Part shown: in pieces, positions 1 through 9,345 of the stretch
How the letters are laid out: the number at the start of each line of letters is the position of its first letter
Position numbering within the stretch: the stretch's first letter is position 1
NCBI GenBank assembly: GCA_021604585.1
Contig: BQJG01000002.1
Location: 62,001-126,000, forward strand
Source of the DNA: Hyphococcus sp.
GTDB taxonomy: Bacteria; Pseudomonadota; Alphaproteobacteria; Caulobacterales; Parvularculaceae
Direction of reading: 5' to 3'
Length of the DNA stretch: 64,000 nt
Translations under genes and position numbers: made by a program
Notes under the pieces: generated by a model
What the model was told of the DNA's origin: nothing
Database searches by the model: none
The model's input: only the letters and a program-made list of their open reading frames with translations

Positions 1-25
1 CGCCCGCAGGCGCCGCCGTTCCAGC

Positions 26-1213
26 TTAGTTGTTAAACGCTTCTGAAAATTTTTCGCGTGACGGTTTTTCCCGTGAGCGGGCGAGGGGGATTGACTCGCG
101 CATTTGCTTGGCGAAGTGGCGCAAGCAGATTTCGGACTTGCCTAACGGGCCTTGCACAAAGCTCTGCGAGCTCATCCCGGCCTGCACGCGTTCAATGAGG
201 CCTTTGTCTTCGCGATTGACATTCCGGTTGATGCGGCAGTTGAGGTATCGCGCAGCTTTCATTTCGCGGCGGTCATCGTCAAGCGCATAAGCGCTCTCGC
301 GCAAGACGCAGGTGGTTGGCGTCAGCGGGATGAACTGCATAAAGTCGATTTGATCGGCGTAAATGTCGAACATCAGGCCCGGCCACATCTTATAGTATGT
401 CCACATGCGCTGGCGTTCCGGCGGCAAGTGGTCAACATGCGGCAAATATTTGCAGTAGAGATTGTTTGATAGCGACGCCATTTTGCCGGTTTTCAATTCG
501 CTGTAGATTTTGTGAACGCCGCGATCGATGTCCAACCGGTAGCTATCGCCCAGCAATCCATGCAGACCGTCATGGGCGACACGGATATGCAGCGCATCAA
601 CGTAATTATCGGTGGCGTTCTTCCAGTTTACCTCGCGAATGCGCGTACCCACATGACGCAGCGGCTTCATCTCAGCGGTTTTGTAGATGGCGAGTTCTTC
701 CGCCACCGGCGCCATATATTCCTTTAGCGAGGGACCGCCCGGCTGGAAGCGGATGAAAACGAAACCGGCGAAGCTGTCGGTCTCCACTGGCGTCAACCCG
801 TGATCGGCTTTGTCGAAATTCTCATACTGCTCAAGATACGGAACACCCGACAGCGTGCCGTCAAGCTGGTAGGTCCAGGCGTGATAAGGGCAGGTGAGGC
901 TGCGCCCGCAATTGCCGTGATCGCCATCGACCATGCGCGCGGCGCGGTGGCGGCAGACATTGTGAAATCCGCGAACGACTCCGTCTTTGCCGCGCACGAC
1001 AAACGCGATTTCATTATACATTTTAAAGGTCACATAATCGCCGGTCTCCGTCAGGTCGTTTTCATGGCCGACCAGATGCCAGGCGGGCATGAAGACTTTC
1101 TCCCGCTCAAGCGCGAAAAAATCTTCGTCATAATAGAGCCACGCCGGAAGACTTTGCGCGTCTTCATCGGCCACCAGAACGGGTTTTACTCTTTGCTCTG
1201 CTGTCGTGCTCAT
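26..1213 (-). CDS. Rieske non-haem iron oxygenase, alpha subunit
   Basis: Catalytic subunit of a ring-hydroxylating or amine-type Rieske oxygenase, about 395 aa. The [2Fe-2S] Rieske motif is visible as C87-x-H89 and C108-x2-H111. The mononuclear iron site follows as a DNY segment with H209-x4-H214 and nearby Asp 202. An in-frame extension reaches further upstream, but the ATG at 1213 is preferred: it has a GGGAG ribosome site and lies 13 bp after the stop of the M16 peptidase gene. It is last in a minus-strand trio with a FAD oxidoreductase and the M16 peptidase, so co-transcription is likely. No reductase or beta subunit lies in the window. The substrate (aromatic acid, or a quaternary amine such as betaine or carnitine) cannot be told from sequence alone. 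Confidence 0.9.
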   Translation of the reverse strand: MSTTAEQRVKPVLVADEDAQSLPAWLYYDEDFFALEREKVFMPAWHLVGHENDLTETGDYVTFKMYNEIAFVVRGKDGVVRGFHNVCRHRAARMVDGDHGNCGRSLTCPYHAWTYQLDGTLSGVPYLEQYENFDKADHGLTPVETDSFAGFVFIRFQPGGPSLKEYMAPVAEELAIYKTAEMKPLRHVGTRIREVNWKNATDNYVDALHIRVAHDGLHGLLGDSYRLDIDRGVHKIYSELKTGKMASLSNNLYCKYLPHVDHLPPERQRMWTYYKMWPGLMFDIYADQIDFMQFIPLTPTTCVLRESAYALDDDRREMKAARYLNCRINRNVNREDKGLIERVQAGMSSQSFVQGPLGKSEICLRHFAKQMRESIPLARSREKPSREKFSEAFNN

Positions 1214-1226
1214 ATTCCGCACTCCC

Positions 1227-3641
1227 TTACTTGGCGCGTTGGTCGGCGCCGACTTTGACGACAATCATATCACCGCCGGCAAAGGCGGGTAAAATCGCAT
1301 GAACCTGTTCCAGGGTGACGCCCTTCACCGCTGCAGCGTAATCCTCGGTGCTCATCATATCATGCCTCGCCCATCTGTCGGCAAGAGCCACGGTGAGTTC
1401 TTCATTGCTTTGCGCCGCGCTAATCCGCCGCCCGATCAGGTGGCGTTTGGCTTCTGCCAGGTCCGCCGTGCCGGGCGGCTCCGCCACAAAACGTTTCAGC
1501 TCCGCCCGCATGAGATTTTCCAGCGCATCCTGTTTCGCCGGATCGACGCCAATGGAAAGGCTGATGAGGCCTCCATTCGTGCCGGTGCGGTAATCGGCCC
1601 CGATATAGTAGGCGAGGCCCCGATTGGAGATGGCTTCATCGCCGAGCCGCCCGCCATAATCATGTGCGAACAAGTATAGCGCCATTTCCCAAGCCAGAGC
1701 TTGCGGATCGCTGCGGGCAGGCGCCGCCGCCATATAGCCGATTGCGGCTTGGGCTTTGTCTTCCGGGATGGAAACAATGACGTCGCCGGTTGGTGCGCGA
1801 AGGCTGGTTTGCAGGTTCAGCGGCTGCGGCGCGCCAAGCTTGGCGGAGAATTTTTCGGCGGCGGCTTTCGGGTCAACGTCACCGGCAATCGCGGCGAAAA
1901 CAGGAAGGGGTGCGGCTTTGATTGTGCCGGCTTCAAATTGCGAGGCAATGATTTGCTCGAGGCGGGTTGAGGGGTCGTTGCTGGTTGCGGGCGCTTCTTT
2001 TGAAGGCGTGGCGCTGGCGATTGCGGCTTGGATTTGCGCAAGCAGCTCATCGAATTCGCCGTTCAGCCCTTTCACCGAAACAGATGTCACGCCGGGCGCC
2101 GGATCGTTGGCGTTGCAAAGCGCGCAAGCATAGCGACCCGGAAGGACAGTTTTGATGGCGACGGTCGGCGACAAGGGAGACTGCCGGACGATCACGCCAT
2201 TGCGCGTTTGCAGCACGCCCGCGGGGTCATTTGCCGGCGCTGCTTCGCCGGGACGCGCATTGGCCATAGTCAGTCTGGCGACAGGTTCCGCCGGCGGTGG
2301 CGTGCGATCACTTCCGGAAACAAACCAGCCGATCGTGCGGCGGTTATGACGAAGGTAGATGTCCGCGACGCGTTGAATATCTTCTGCAGTCACTTCCGCA
2401 ATTTTTTCATTCAGCGACAGCAACTGATCGAGTGCGCCAATCGCTTCAAAATAGGCAAGCTGATGTGCGGCGTCTTCGGTTGTCTCTACATCCAAAACCA
2501 ACTCGCGCAGAATCTGCTTCTTTGCGGCGGCGAGACGCTCATCGCTGACAGCGTTGGCTGCGAGGCCGTCCAGCGCGCGTTGTATGGCGTTTTCAATTTT
2601 GATTTCATCTGCGTCTGACCCGGCAGAACCAGCGACCAAAAACACATAAGACTGCGCGGTCGGAATGAACCAAGTGGCGATGTCGCTGGTGATCCCGGCA
2701 AGCGACGCCGCTTTAGCGACGGGCGTGCCCCAATCGTTCTGCAAAAACGATACGCCGCTGGACGCGCCGGCCAATGCTTGCAGCACCAGAAACGCCGGAT
2801 AGTCGTCGCTCGACGCCGCCGGCGCGGGATAAGCGATGCGGAAAAGCTTGCTCTGGGTCGCGCCCTCCAGCCGCACGCGTTTTTCACCGGTGACTGTCGG
2901 TTCACTGTCCGGCGGTAAGACCGGCTCGGCCTTGCCCTTGAGCTTGCCGAAGATTTTCTTAACGCGTGCTTCAACTGCATCCGCATCGACATCTCCGGCA
3001 ATGGCGAGCACGGCGGTCTTTGGGCCAATGCGGGTTTTGTAAAACGCGACGATGTCGTCATGGGTGATGGCGCTGACATCGCCTTCATAGCCGATGGTGT
3101 TTTTGCGATAGGGATGAACATTAAATGCAGCCGCAAGCGTCGCATCGAACAGCACTGTCGCTGGATCGTTTGCGTAACCGTTCATCTCGGCGATGACAGC
3201 GCCGATTTCGGCGGTCACCACTTCCGGTTCGAGGCGAAGACGTCCGAGCCGGTCCGCCTCAATACGCAGCAATAGATCGAGATCGTCTTTTGGCGCCGTG
3301 GCAAAAAACGTGATCGTATCGATCCACGTATAGCCGTGCCACTCGCCGCCAGCCGCATAGATGTCTTTGACAAGTCCATTATCAGGAAAATTTTTTGACG
3401 AGCGGAACGCCATATGTTCGAAGAAATGTGCGAGCCCCATGCGTCCTTCGGGATCGTCGCGCCCGCCGGTTTTGTAAGCGCTTTGCACGCTAACCACCGG
3501 AAGCGTGTGATCTTCTAGAATAAGCAGCGTCAGTCCATTGTCGAGATGCGTGACGCGCACCCGGTCCAGCTCGATGGCCGCTTGTGCCGGCGTTGCAAGA
3601 AGCAACGCAGCGACTAACAGAATATGCCGTAAGCCGATCAA
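1227..3641 (-). CDS. Exported M16 family zinc metallopeptidase (pitrilysin-like)
   Basis: An 804-aa peptidase of the M16 family with two tandem M16 domains. A signal peptide is clear (hydrophobic residues about 7-16, cleavage near AQA/A), so it should act in the periplasm. The inverted zinc motif HFFEH is at residues 72-76, and the distal glutamate region EIGAVIAEM at about 145-153 supplies the third ligand. The C-terminal half is the usual degenerate, non-catalytic domain. The start is a TTG at 3641, because no ATG precedes the signal peptide. It forms a TTGA overlap with the stop of the upstream FAD oxidoreductase gene, so translation is probably coupled. It is slightly shorter than typical two-domain M16 proteins of about 900 aa. 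Confidence 0.9.
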   Translation of the reverse strand: MIGLRHILLVAALLLATPAQAAIELDRVRVTHLDNGLTLLILEDHTLPVVSVQSAYKTGGRDDPEGRMGLAHFFEHMAFRSSKNFPDNGLVKDIYAAGGEWHGYTWIDTITFFATAPKDDLDLLLRIEADRLGRLRLEPEVVTAEIGAVIAEMNGYANDPATVLFDATLAAAFNVHPYRKNTIGYEGDVSAITHDDIVAFYKTRIGPKTAVLAIAGDVDADAVEARVKKIFGKLKGKAEPVLPPDSEPTVTGEKRVRLEGATQSKLFRIAYPAPAASSDDYPAFLVLQALAGASSGVSFLQNDWGTPVAKAASLAGITSDIATWFIPTAQSYVFLVAGSAGSDADEIKIENAIQRALDGLAANAVSDERLAAAKKQILRELVLDVETTEDAAHQLAYFEAIGALDQLLSLNEKIAEVTAEDIQRVADIYLRHNRRTIGWFVSGSDRTPPPAEPVARLTMANARPGEAAPANDPAGVLQTRNGVIVRQSPLSPTVAIKTVLPGRYACALCNANDPAPGVTSVSVKGLNGEFDELLAQIQAAIASATPSKEAPATSNDPSTRLEQIIASQFEAGTIKAAPLPVFAAIAGDVDPKAAAEKFSAKLGAPQPLNLQTSLRAPTGDVIVSIPEDKAQAAIGYMAAAPARSDPQALAWEMALYLFAHDYGGRLGDEAISNRGLAYYIGADYRTGTNGGLISLSIGVDPAKQDALENLMRAELKRFVAEPPGTADLAEAKRHLIGRRISAAQSNEELTVALADRWARHDMMSTEDYAAAVKGVTLEQVHAILPAFAGGDMIVVKVGADQRAK

Positions 3642-5260
3642 AGCGCCGCCGCGCGCGCCGGAGCGCGGCCTTTACCGATATCGCGCAGGATTTCGCGCGC
3701 CGCATTATGGCCGGGCAAGCCAGTGACGCCGCCGCCCGGATGGGTCGACGAACCGCACATGTAAAGTCCTTTGAACGGCCCGCGATAATCGGCGTAACCG
3801 AGCACCGGGCGCGCGCTGAACAACTGATCAATGCCCAATTGCCCATGAAAAATATCGCCGCCAACCAGCGCCAGTTTGCGTTCAAGATCGAGCGGCGTCA
3901 GCGCCATCTTGCTGATCACCGACGCTTTGAAATTCGGCGCATAGTCGTTGATGGTGTTGATCACTACATCGGAAACGTCTTCGCGATGATCGTCCCAGCT
4001 TTTTCCGCCGGGCAGTTCCGGCGCAAAATGCTGGCAAAAAAGGTTCGCCACATGCTGGCCTTGCGGCGCCAGCGAGTCGTCATAGGTGCTGGGGATATGC
4101 ATCTCGATCACGGGTTTTTTCGCCCAGCCGGTGCGGCGCGCGTCCGTGTAGGCGGTGTCGAGATAATCGAGACTTGGCGCGATCATCACGCTGGCCTTGT
4201 GATGCAACTGCACGTCGGCGGAGGGGCGGGCCGTGAAATTCGGCAGTTCCGACAGCGCCACATTCATGCGGAACACGCCGGACCCGGATCGCCAGTTGCG
4301 GATGCGTTCGGCGAATTCGCCGGGCAGGGCGTCCTCCGGGATGAGTTTGCCAAAGAGAAGTTGCGGATGGATGTTAGACGAGACGGCGCGCGCGCGTATT
4401 GGCGTGCCATCTTCGAGCACAACGCCGACCGCGCGATCGTTTTCGAGAATGACTTCCTTCACCGCCGCATTCACCCGGATTTCGGCGCCGGCTTCGCGGC
4501 AGGCGGACGCCATCGCCTGCGTGATCGCGCCCATGCCGCCAATGGCGTGACCCCACGCGCCCTTAACACCGTTCACCTCGCCGAACACGTGATGCAGCAA
4601 CACATAGGCCGATCCCGGCGTGTAGGGGCTGCAATAGGCGCCGGTGATCGCATCAAAGCCGAGAATGCCTTTGATCGAATCCAGCTCAAACCAGTTGTCG
4701 AGAATTTCGCCGGCGCTCTTGCCGAACAAGTCGATCAGATCGCGCTGGCCTTCAATGCCGAGTTCATGAGCGCGCTTGGCGAGCATCGCCGCAGAGAACA
4801 TATGACGCACGCCGCCGCCGAGATTGGGCGGGGTTTCCAAAAGCGTCGAGCGGAAGAGATCGACCAGCTTTTCGAGGCGGTCATTATAGGCCGGATAGGC
4901 GAGCGCGTCTTTCGGCGACAATCTGCGGATGGTTTCGATATTCTCCGCACTATCGCGGCCGAGCAGAAGACTCTTCCCGTCGAGCGTTGGTGCGAAATAC
5001 GACATCGGCCGCAAGATGACTTTGAGGCGATGACGCGCCAGCTCCATGTCGGCGATGATTTTTGGATTGAGAAGACTGACAGAATAGCTGGCTACGGAGT
5101 TGCGGAAACCGGGGTGAAACTCTTCCGTCACCGCCGCGCCGCCGACAATATCGCGGCGCTCCAGGATCAAAACCTTGCGGCCCGCCTTGGCGAGATAGAA
5201 CCCGCATACAAGACCGTTATGACCGCCGCCAATGATGATCGCGTCGTAAGGTGAAGACAT
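3638..5260 (-). CDS. FAD-dependent phytoene dehydrogenase-like oxidoreductase (PYROXD2-type)
   Basis: Flavoprotein of the phytoene desaturase/amine oxidase superfamily, about 540 aa from the ATG at 5260. The N-terminal Rossmann motif G11-x-G13-x2-G16 is followed by the ribose-binding Glu 34. The C-terminus has the typical FAD-closing segment with CGSSTHPGGG and a PGHNAA stretch. An in-frame GTG at 5296 would add 12 residues before the dinucleotide fold and is less likely. First gene of the trio with the M16 peptidase and the Rieske oxygenase; its TGA overlaps the TTG start of the peptidase. No carotenoid genes (crtB, crtE) are nearby, so a carotenoid role is doubtful. The real substrate is unknown. 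Confidence 0.85.
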   Translation of the reverse strand: MSSPYDAIIIGGGHNGLVCGFYLAKAGRKVLILERRDIVGGAAVTEEFHPGFRNSVASYSVSLLNPKIIADMELARHRLKVILRPMSYFAPTLDGKSLLLGRDSAENIETIRRLSPKDALAYPAYNDRLEKLVDLFRSTLLETPPNLGGGVRHMFSAAMLAKRAHELGIEGQRDLIDLFGKSAGEILDNWFELDSIKGILGFDAITGAYCSPYTPGSAYVLLHHVFGEVNGVKGAWGHAIGGMGAITQAMASACREAGAEIRVNAAVKEVILENDRAVGVVLEDGTPIRARAVSSNIHPQLLFGKLIPEDALPGEFAERIRNWRSGSGVFRMNVALSELPNFTARPSADVQLHHKASVMIAPSLDYLDTAYTDARRTGWAKKPVIEMHIPSTYDDSLAPQGQHVANLFCQHFAPELPGGKSWDDHREDVSDVVINTINDYAPNFKASVISKMALTPLDLERKLALVGGDIFHGQLGIDQLFSARPVLGYADYRGPFKGLYMCGSSTHPGGGVTGLPGHNAAREILRDIGKGRAPARAAAL

Positions 5261-5294
5261 GAAAGGCCTGACCGTTCCGGGAATGACTGCATTC

Positions 5295-5317
5295 ACAAGG
5301 GTTATAATTTCCCTTGT
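5295..5317. promoter_or_regulatory. Palindrome over a possible -10 box upstream of the FAD/M16/Rieske trio
   Basis: Perfect 7-bp arms ACAAGGG and CCCTTGT enclose an AT-rich 9-nt centre. On the minus strand the centre reads TATAAC, a fair -10 element, 35 bp upstream of the FAD gene ATG. No convincing -35 box is visible. It could be an operator covering a promoter, or a plain hairpin. A short T run follows on the plus strand, but no plus-strand gene ends here to be terminated. Confidence 0.35.
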
Positions 5318-5371
5318 TTTTCAGTCTATTACGGCTCAATCGGAAAGGCCAGTGGGCAACACCAGGACGTG

Positions 5372-6355
5372 CTAGAATTTCGCGTTTGCGCGGCGCCAGT
5401 CGACAAAGGATTTCAGTCCTTCCGAGATTGGCGTTGATGGATTGAATCCATAATCGGCGGAAAGCCGCGCGACATCGGCGTAAGTTTCCACAACATCGCC
5501 GGGCTGCATCGGCAACATTTCTTTGGTCGCTGTTTTGCCAATGGCGATTTCAAGCGCTCCAATGAATTCCAGCAACTCAACGGGCGTGTGATTGCCGATA
5601 TTGTAAAGCCGGTGCGGGCGTTCATCCGGTTTGAAAGCCGGCGGCGCGTCGGCAATCTTTTCGATGCAGGCTGTGACATCATCGATATAGGTGAAATCGC
5701 GGCGCATCTTGCCGTGATTGAAAACCGGGATCGCTTCGCCTTTCAGAATTTTATCGGTGAATGTCCAATAGGCCATGTCTGGCCGGCCCCATGGTCCGTA
5801 AACCGTAAAGAAACGCAGGCCCGTTTGGTTGATCCCGTATAGATGTGCGTAGGTCGTGCTCATCAGTTCGTCAGCACGCTTTGTCGCGGCGTAGAGCGAA
5901 ACCGGATTGTCGACCGGATCGGTTTCGCTGAAGGGCGTTTTCGCATTGCCGCCATAAACCGAACTCGATGAAGCGTAGATCAGATGTGGATGGCCTTTCG
6001 CGTTCCGGCATGCTTCCAGCACTGATAAGTGACCGTTGAGATTGGAATGTGCATAGGCGTGAGGGTTTTCGATGGAGTAGCGGACGCCTGCCTGCGCGGC
6101 GAGGTGAATGATGACATCCGGCGCTGTGTCTTGCACCAAGCTTGAGAAACCCGGCGCATCGGCAATGTCGATCTCATGGACTTTGACAGCATCGCCAAGC
6201 GCGGTGACGCGCGCGCGCTTCAGCGCGGGATTGTAGTAATCATTGAAATTATCGGCGCCAGTCACCGCCCAGCCGGCGTTGCTAAGCCGCTTGGCGGTCT
6301 GAGATCCGATAAACCCGGCGGCGCCAGTGATCAGTGCTTTCTTCAACGCAGTCAT
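5372..6355 (-). CDS. NAD-dependent epimerase, UDP-glucuronate 4-epimerase type
   Basis: Short-chain-dehydrogenase sugar epimerase of 327 aa that would interconvert UDP-glucuronate and UDP-galacturonate for polysaccharide synthesis. The NAD-binding GxxGxxG is at residues 11-17. The catalytic SSSS/Y155-x3-K159 set is present. Subfamily marks are NDYYNPALK after the second strand, AGVRYSIENPHAY, and GPWGRPDMA followed by FNHGKMRRDFTY, all typical of LspL/CapI-like UDP-GlcA epimerases. The ATG at 6355 is chosen over an upstream TTG because it sits next to the nucleotide fold. It lies 37 bp downstream of the GH13 glucosidase gene and is probably in the same transcript. Confidence 0.88.
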   Translation of the reverse strand: MTALKKALITGAAGFIGSQTAKRLSNAGWAVTGADNFNDYYNPALKRARVTALGDAVKVHEIDIADAPGFSSLVQDTAPDVIIHLAAQAGVRYSIENPHAYAHSNLNGHLSVLEACRNAKGHPHLIYASSSSVYGGNAKTPFSETDPVDNPVSLYAATKRADELMSTTYAHLYGINQTGLRFFTVYGPWGRPDMAYWTFTDKILKGEAIPVFNHGKMRRDFTYIDDVTACIEKIADAPPAFKPDERPHRLYNIGNHTPVELLEFIGALEIAIGKTATKEMLPMQPGDVVETYADVARLSADYGFNPSTPISEGLKSFVDWRRANAKF

Positions 6356-6392
6356 TCCTAAACATATCGGCGTTTGCAATGGTCGCGCCGTT

Positions 6393-8066
6393 TCAGGCGT
6401 TTATGACCGCTTTGGGCAAATTGGCCAACTCTTCCTGGTTAATGGCGGCGATGACGCCTGTCAGGGCTGACAAGGCGTTTGGCGTGGCATTGATTTGCAG
6501 TCCCGCAGAGAGCCGGACGGCGCCCAGCCCGGCAAAGCTTTTGGGAAGCGCCAGGCCGTTTTGCGAAAAGTTAAAGAGACAAAGATGTGTTTCGCTGCTG
6601 CTTTTGCGGATGAAGGCGAGCACGCCTTCGGGCGCCTCCAGGAATTTGATGGCGCCTTCGCGGAGGGCGGGTGAGGCGCGTCGCAAGCCAATCGCGGCGC
6701 GGGCAAAGTTTAACACCGAAGCCTGATCGCCCTCCTGCGCATCGACCGCCATGGGGATATGACGGGGATCAAAGGGTAACCACGGTTTTGCGCGGGAAAA
6801 ACCGCCATTTATTCCCGTTGCCTCCCACGGCATGGGTGTTCGTGCGCCGTCGCGGCCGAGTGTTTCTGGCCAGTTGGCGATGGCTTCGGGGTCTTGCAGA
6901 TCGTCAAACCCCACATCGGCCTGCGGCAGGCCCAGTTCCTCGCCCTGATAGACGAAGATGTCGCCGCGCAACGCGATGAGCAACAGCAGATACAGTTTCG
7001 CCGCTTGAGTGGGATCGGCGGTTGAGTTTTGGGAGTCTGGCGCCCACCGCGAGATACAGCGCGGTGCGTCGTGGTTTGAAAACGCCCATGCGGGAAGCGC
7101 TTCTCGCGACTCGCCGGACCACGCTGAAAGCGAACGGATAACCTGCTTTGGGGTCAACTCATCCGCGTAAAGAAAATCAAAATTATAAGCGGTGGTGAGG
7201 TGCGTCTCGCCCGCTGTGAAGGCCTTCATTTCCTTATGGGCGTTCGGGCCGACGACTTCCGCCACGGTGAAGATGTTTTTGTATTCATCAGTGACGGCGC
7301 GAATGCGTTGCAAAAATTTTGGAATATCGGCATGCGACTGATTGTAAATATGTTCCTGAAAATCGAAAGTTCGCTTTGGTTGATGATCGCCAATTTTCGC
7401 CGGCGGATTGTCGCGCAATTTTGGGTCGTGCATGGCGAAATTGATTGCATCCAACCGGAACCCGTCGACGCCGCGATCAAGCCAGAAGCGTGTCACATCC
7501 AGCAGGGCGTCCTGAACCGCACGGCTATGCAGATTCAAATCAGGCTGGCTGGTGAGGAAGTTATGCAAATAATACTGCTCGCGCCGCGCGTCCCACTCCC
7601 ATGAAACGCCGCCAAAAACCGACATCCAGTTATTAGGCGGCGTACCATCTGGTTTTGGGTCCGCCCACACATACCAATCGGCTTTGTCATTGGTTCGGTC
7701 GCGGCGGCTTTCCGCAAACCAGGGGTGTTGATCCGACGTATGCGAATAAACCTGATCGATGATCACCTTGAGCTTGAGGTCGTGGGCCTTTGCGATGAGC
7801 GCATCGAAATCGGCGAGCATTCCAAACACCGGATCGACGCCGCAATAATCAGCAACATCGTAACCGAAATCGCGCATGGGCGATGTGAAGAATGGCGACA
7901 GCCAGATCGCGTCAACGCCGAGGCTCGCCACATAATCGAGTTTCGCGGTGATGCCGCTGAGGTCGCCAATCCCGTCATCATTGGAATCGAGAAAGCTGCG
8001 CGGATAGATCTGGTAGATCACTGCGCCTTTCGGCCATGGCTTTCCGTGCTGGGTATTGAGGCTCAT
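6393..8066 (-). CDS. GH13 alpha-glucosidase / oligo-1,6-glucosidase
   Basis: Glycoside hydrolase family 13 enzyme of 557 aa that cleaves alpha-glucosidic bonds in maltose- or isomaltose-type oligosaccharides. The N-terminus AVIYQIYPRSF opens the (beta/alpha)8 barrel. The conserved regions are DQVYSHTSDQH (residues 104-114), GFRLDAINF with nucleophile D206, the acid/base E270 in VAEVVG, and the transition-state D333 in SNHDAPR. No signal peptide is seen, so it is cytoplasmic and probably acts on imported oligosaccharides. A short C-terminal beta domain follows. No sugar transporter or regulator is adjacent. It begins a minus-strand pair with the epimerase and diverges from the GT4 gene. Confidence 0.92.
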   Translation of the reverse strand: MSLNTQHGKPWPKGAVIYQIYPRSFLDSNDDGIGDLSGITAKLDYVASLGVDAIWLSPFFTSPMRDFGYDVADYCGVDPVFGMLADFDALIAKAHDLKLKVIIDQVYSHTSDQHPWFAESRRDRTNDKADWYVWADPKPDGTPPNNWMSVFGGVSWEWDARREQYYLHNFLTSQPDLNLHSRAVQDALLDVTRFWLDRGVDGFRLDAINFAMHDPKLRDNPPAKIGDHQPKRTFDFQEHIYNQSHADIPKFLQRIRAVTDEYKNIFTVAEVVGPNAHKEMKAFTAGETHLTTAYNFDFLYADELTPKQVIRSLSAWSGESREALPAWAFSNHDAPRCISRWAPDSQNSTADPTQAAKLYLLLLIALRGDIFVYQGEELGLPQADVGFDDLQDPEAIANWPETLGRDGARTPMPWEATGINGGFSRAKPWLPFDPRHIPMAVDAQEGDQASVLNFARAAIGLRRASPALREGAIKFLEAPEGVLAFIRKSSSETHLCLFNFSQNGLALPKSFAGLGAVRLSAGLQINATPNALSALTGVIAAINQEELANLPKAVINA

Positions 8067-8142
8067 GCCTGTTCATGCCGTGCGGCGGCTTATGCCGTCA
8101 ATTGGTTAACGGTTATTGCTTTGCGCGCCCGAGAACACGTCT

Positions 8143-9336
8143 ATGATTAGCGTCATGGACCGCTTTGAAAAAACTGTTCTTCAGGTCGTTCCGCGCCTCA
8201 ATGCGGGCGGCGCTGAGCGCACGACCCTAGAGATCGCCGAGGCGGTGGTCAGAAGCGGCGGCCGGGCGCTGGTGTTCAGCGAGGGCGGGCGGCTGGAAGA
8301 GGCTATCCGCAATGCTGGCGGCGAGACCATTCGCGGCACGGCGGCGTCGAAAAACCCGCTGACCATCTGGGCCAATGCAAAGCGGTTGAGCGACATCATC
8401 AACGGGGAGCAAGTCGACATCATACATGCGCGTTCGCGTGCACCAGCCTGGAGCGCTTACTTCGCCGCCCGCCGGACGGGCGCCGTCTATGTGACGACCT
8501 ATCACGGGGCCTATTCAGCGGCGGGGCCGGTCAAAAGGCTTTACAATTCGTCCATGTTGCGGGCGGACCGGGTGATCGCCAATTCGCACTTCACCGCAGA
8601 CCGGATCACGGCGCTTGCCGGGACGGCAGCGGACCGGATCGCGATTATCCCTCGCGGCGTTGATATCGATCTGTTTGATCCCAAAAAGGTTTCCGCAGAA
8701 AGGGTTAATGCGCTGGCGGCGGGTTGGGGGCTTGGGGAAAATCCCGGGTTCAAGCTCTTGCTGCCTGCCCGGCTTACCCCTTGGAAGGGGCATGAGACGG
8801 CGATTGAGGCCGTCAGGACCGTAAAACAGGTGCTGGGCGCGCGCGCCGCCACTGGCCAAAGCCCCGCTTTATCGCTAGTTTTTTGCGGGGGTGCGCAGGG
8901 CCGCCGAGCTTACGAGCAGCGGTTGCGCACGGTGATTGACGAATGTGGGGTTCGCGACATGGTCCAACTGGTTGGCGATTGCGCCGACATGCCAGCCGCC
9001 TATGCGTGGGCGGACGCCGTTCTCGCGCCGTCGGCGACGCCGGAAGCGTTCGGCCGGGTGGCGGTCGAGGCGGGCGCCATGGAAAGGCCGGTGATCGCGA
9101 CCAATCATGGCGGCGCGCTTGAAACGGTGATCGACGGCAAGACCGGATTCTTGACCGGGCCAGGCGATGCGCCGGCGCTCGCACAAGCCATCGTCAACGT
9201 CATCGATATGGGTGAGACAGCGCGTACAGTCATGGGCGAGAATGCGCGTGAGCGGGTGGCCAGTTTATTTTCTTCGGCGGCTATGTGCGACGCGACTCTT
9301 GGGGTGTATCGTGCGCTACTGGCGGAACGGGCGTAA
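8143..9336 (+). CDS. Glycosyltransferase family 4
   Basis: GT4 (GT-B fold, retaining) glycosyltransferase of about 397 aa, likely acting at the inner membrane face in surface-glycan or lipopolysaccharide assembly. N-terminal acceptor-side motif with GGAER, then ANSHFT and PRGVDIDLF. The donor-binding half has LLPARLTPWKG (R210, K215) and the E301-x7-E309 motif in PEAFGRVAVEAG. Possible starts are ATG 8143 and ATG 8155; neither has a strong ribosome site, and the second begins MDRFEKTVLQVV. It is followed after 9 bp by a GT9 gene, so the two are probably co-transcribed. Sugar donor and acceptor are not predictable. Confidence 0.88.
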   Translation: MISVMDRFEKTVLQVVPRLNAGGAERTTLEIAEAVVRSGGRALVFSEGGRLEEAIRNAGGETIRGTAASKNPLTIWANAKRLSDIINGEQVDIIHARSRAPAWSAYFAARRTGAVYVTTYHGAYSAAGPVKRLYNSSMLRADRVIANSHFTADRITALAGTAADRIAIIPRGVDIDLFDPKKVSAERVNALAAGWGLGENPGFKLLLPARLTPWKGHETAIEAVRTVKQVLGARAATGQSPALSLVFCGGAQGRRAYEQRLRTVIDECGVRDMVQLVGDCADMPAAYAWADAVLAPSATPEAFGRVAVEAGAMERPVIATNHGGALETVIDGKTGFLTGPGDAPALAQAIVNVIDMGETARTVMGENARERVASLFSSAAMCDATLGVYRALLAERA

Positions 9337-9345
9337 TGGGGCGGC

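Noticed and set aside
3584..5254. A 556-codon open frame on the plus strand, opposite the FAD oxidoreductase gene
   Set aside because: Its product is Arg/Ala/His-rich without any recognisable domain, and it lies wholly antisense to a gene with clear motifs. In GC-rich DNA such long shadow frames are common because TTA, CTA and TCA codons are rare in the true gene.
26..5260. A RiPP-type system in the FAD/M16/Rieske trio
   Set aside because: No short precursor-peptide gene or leader-peptide-binding domain is present, and the peptidase is exported while the other two are cytoplasmic. The idea lacks support.
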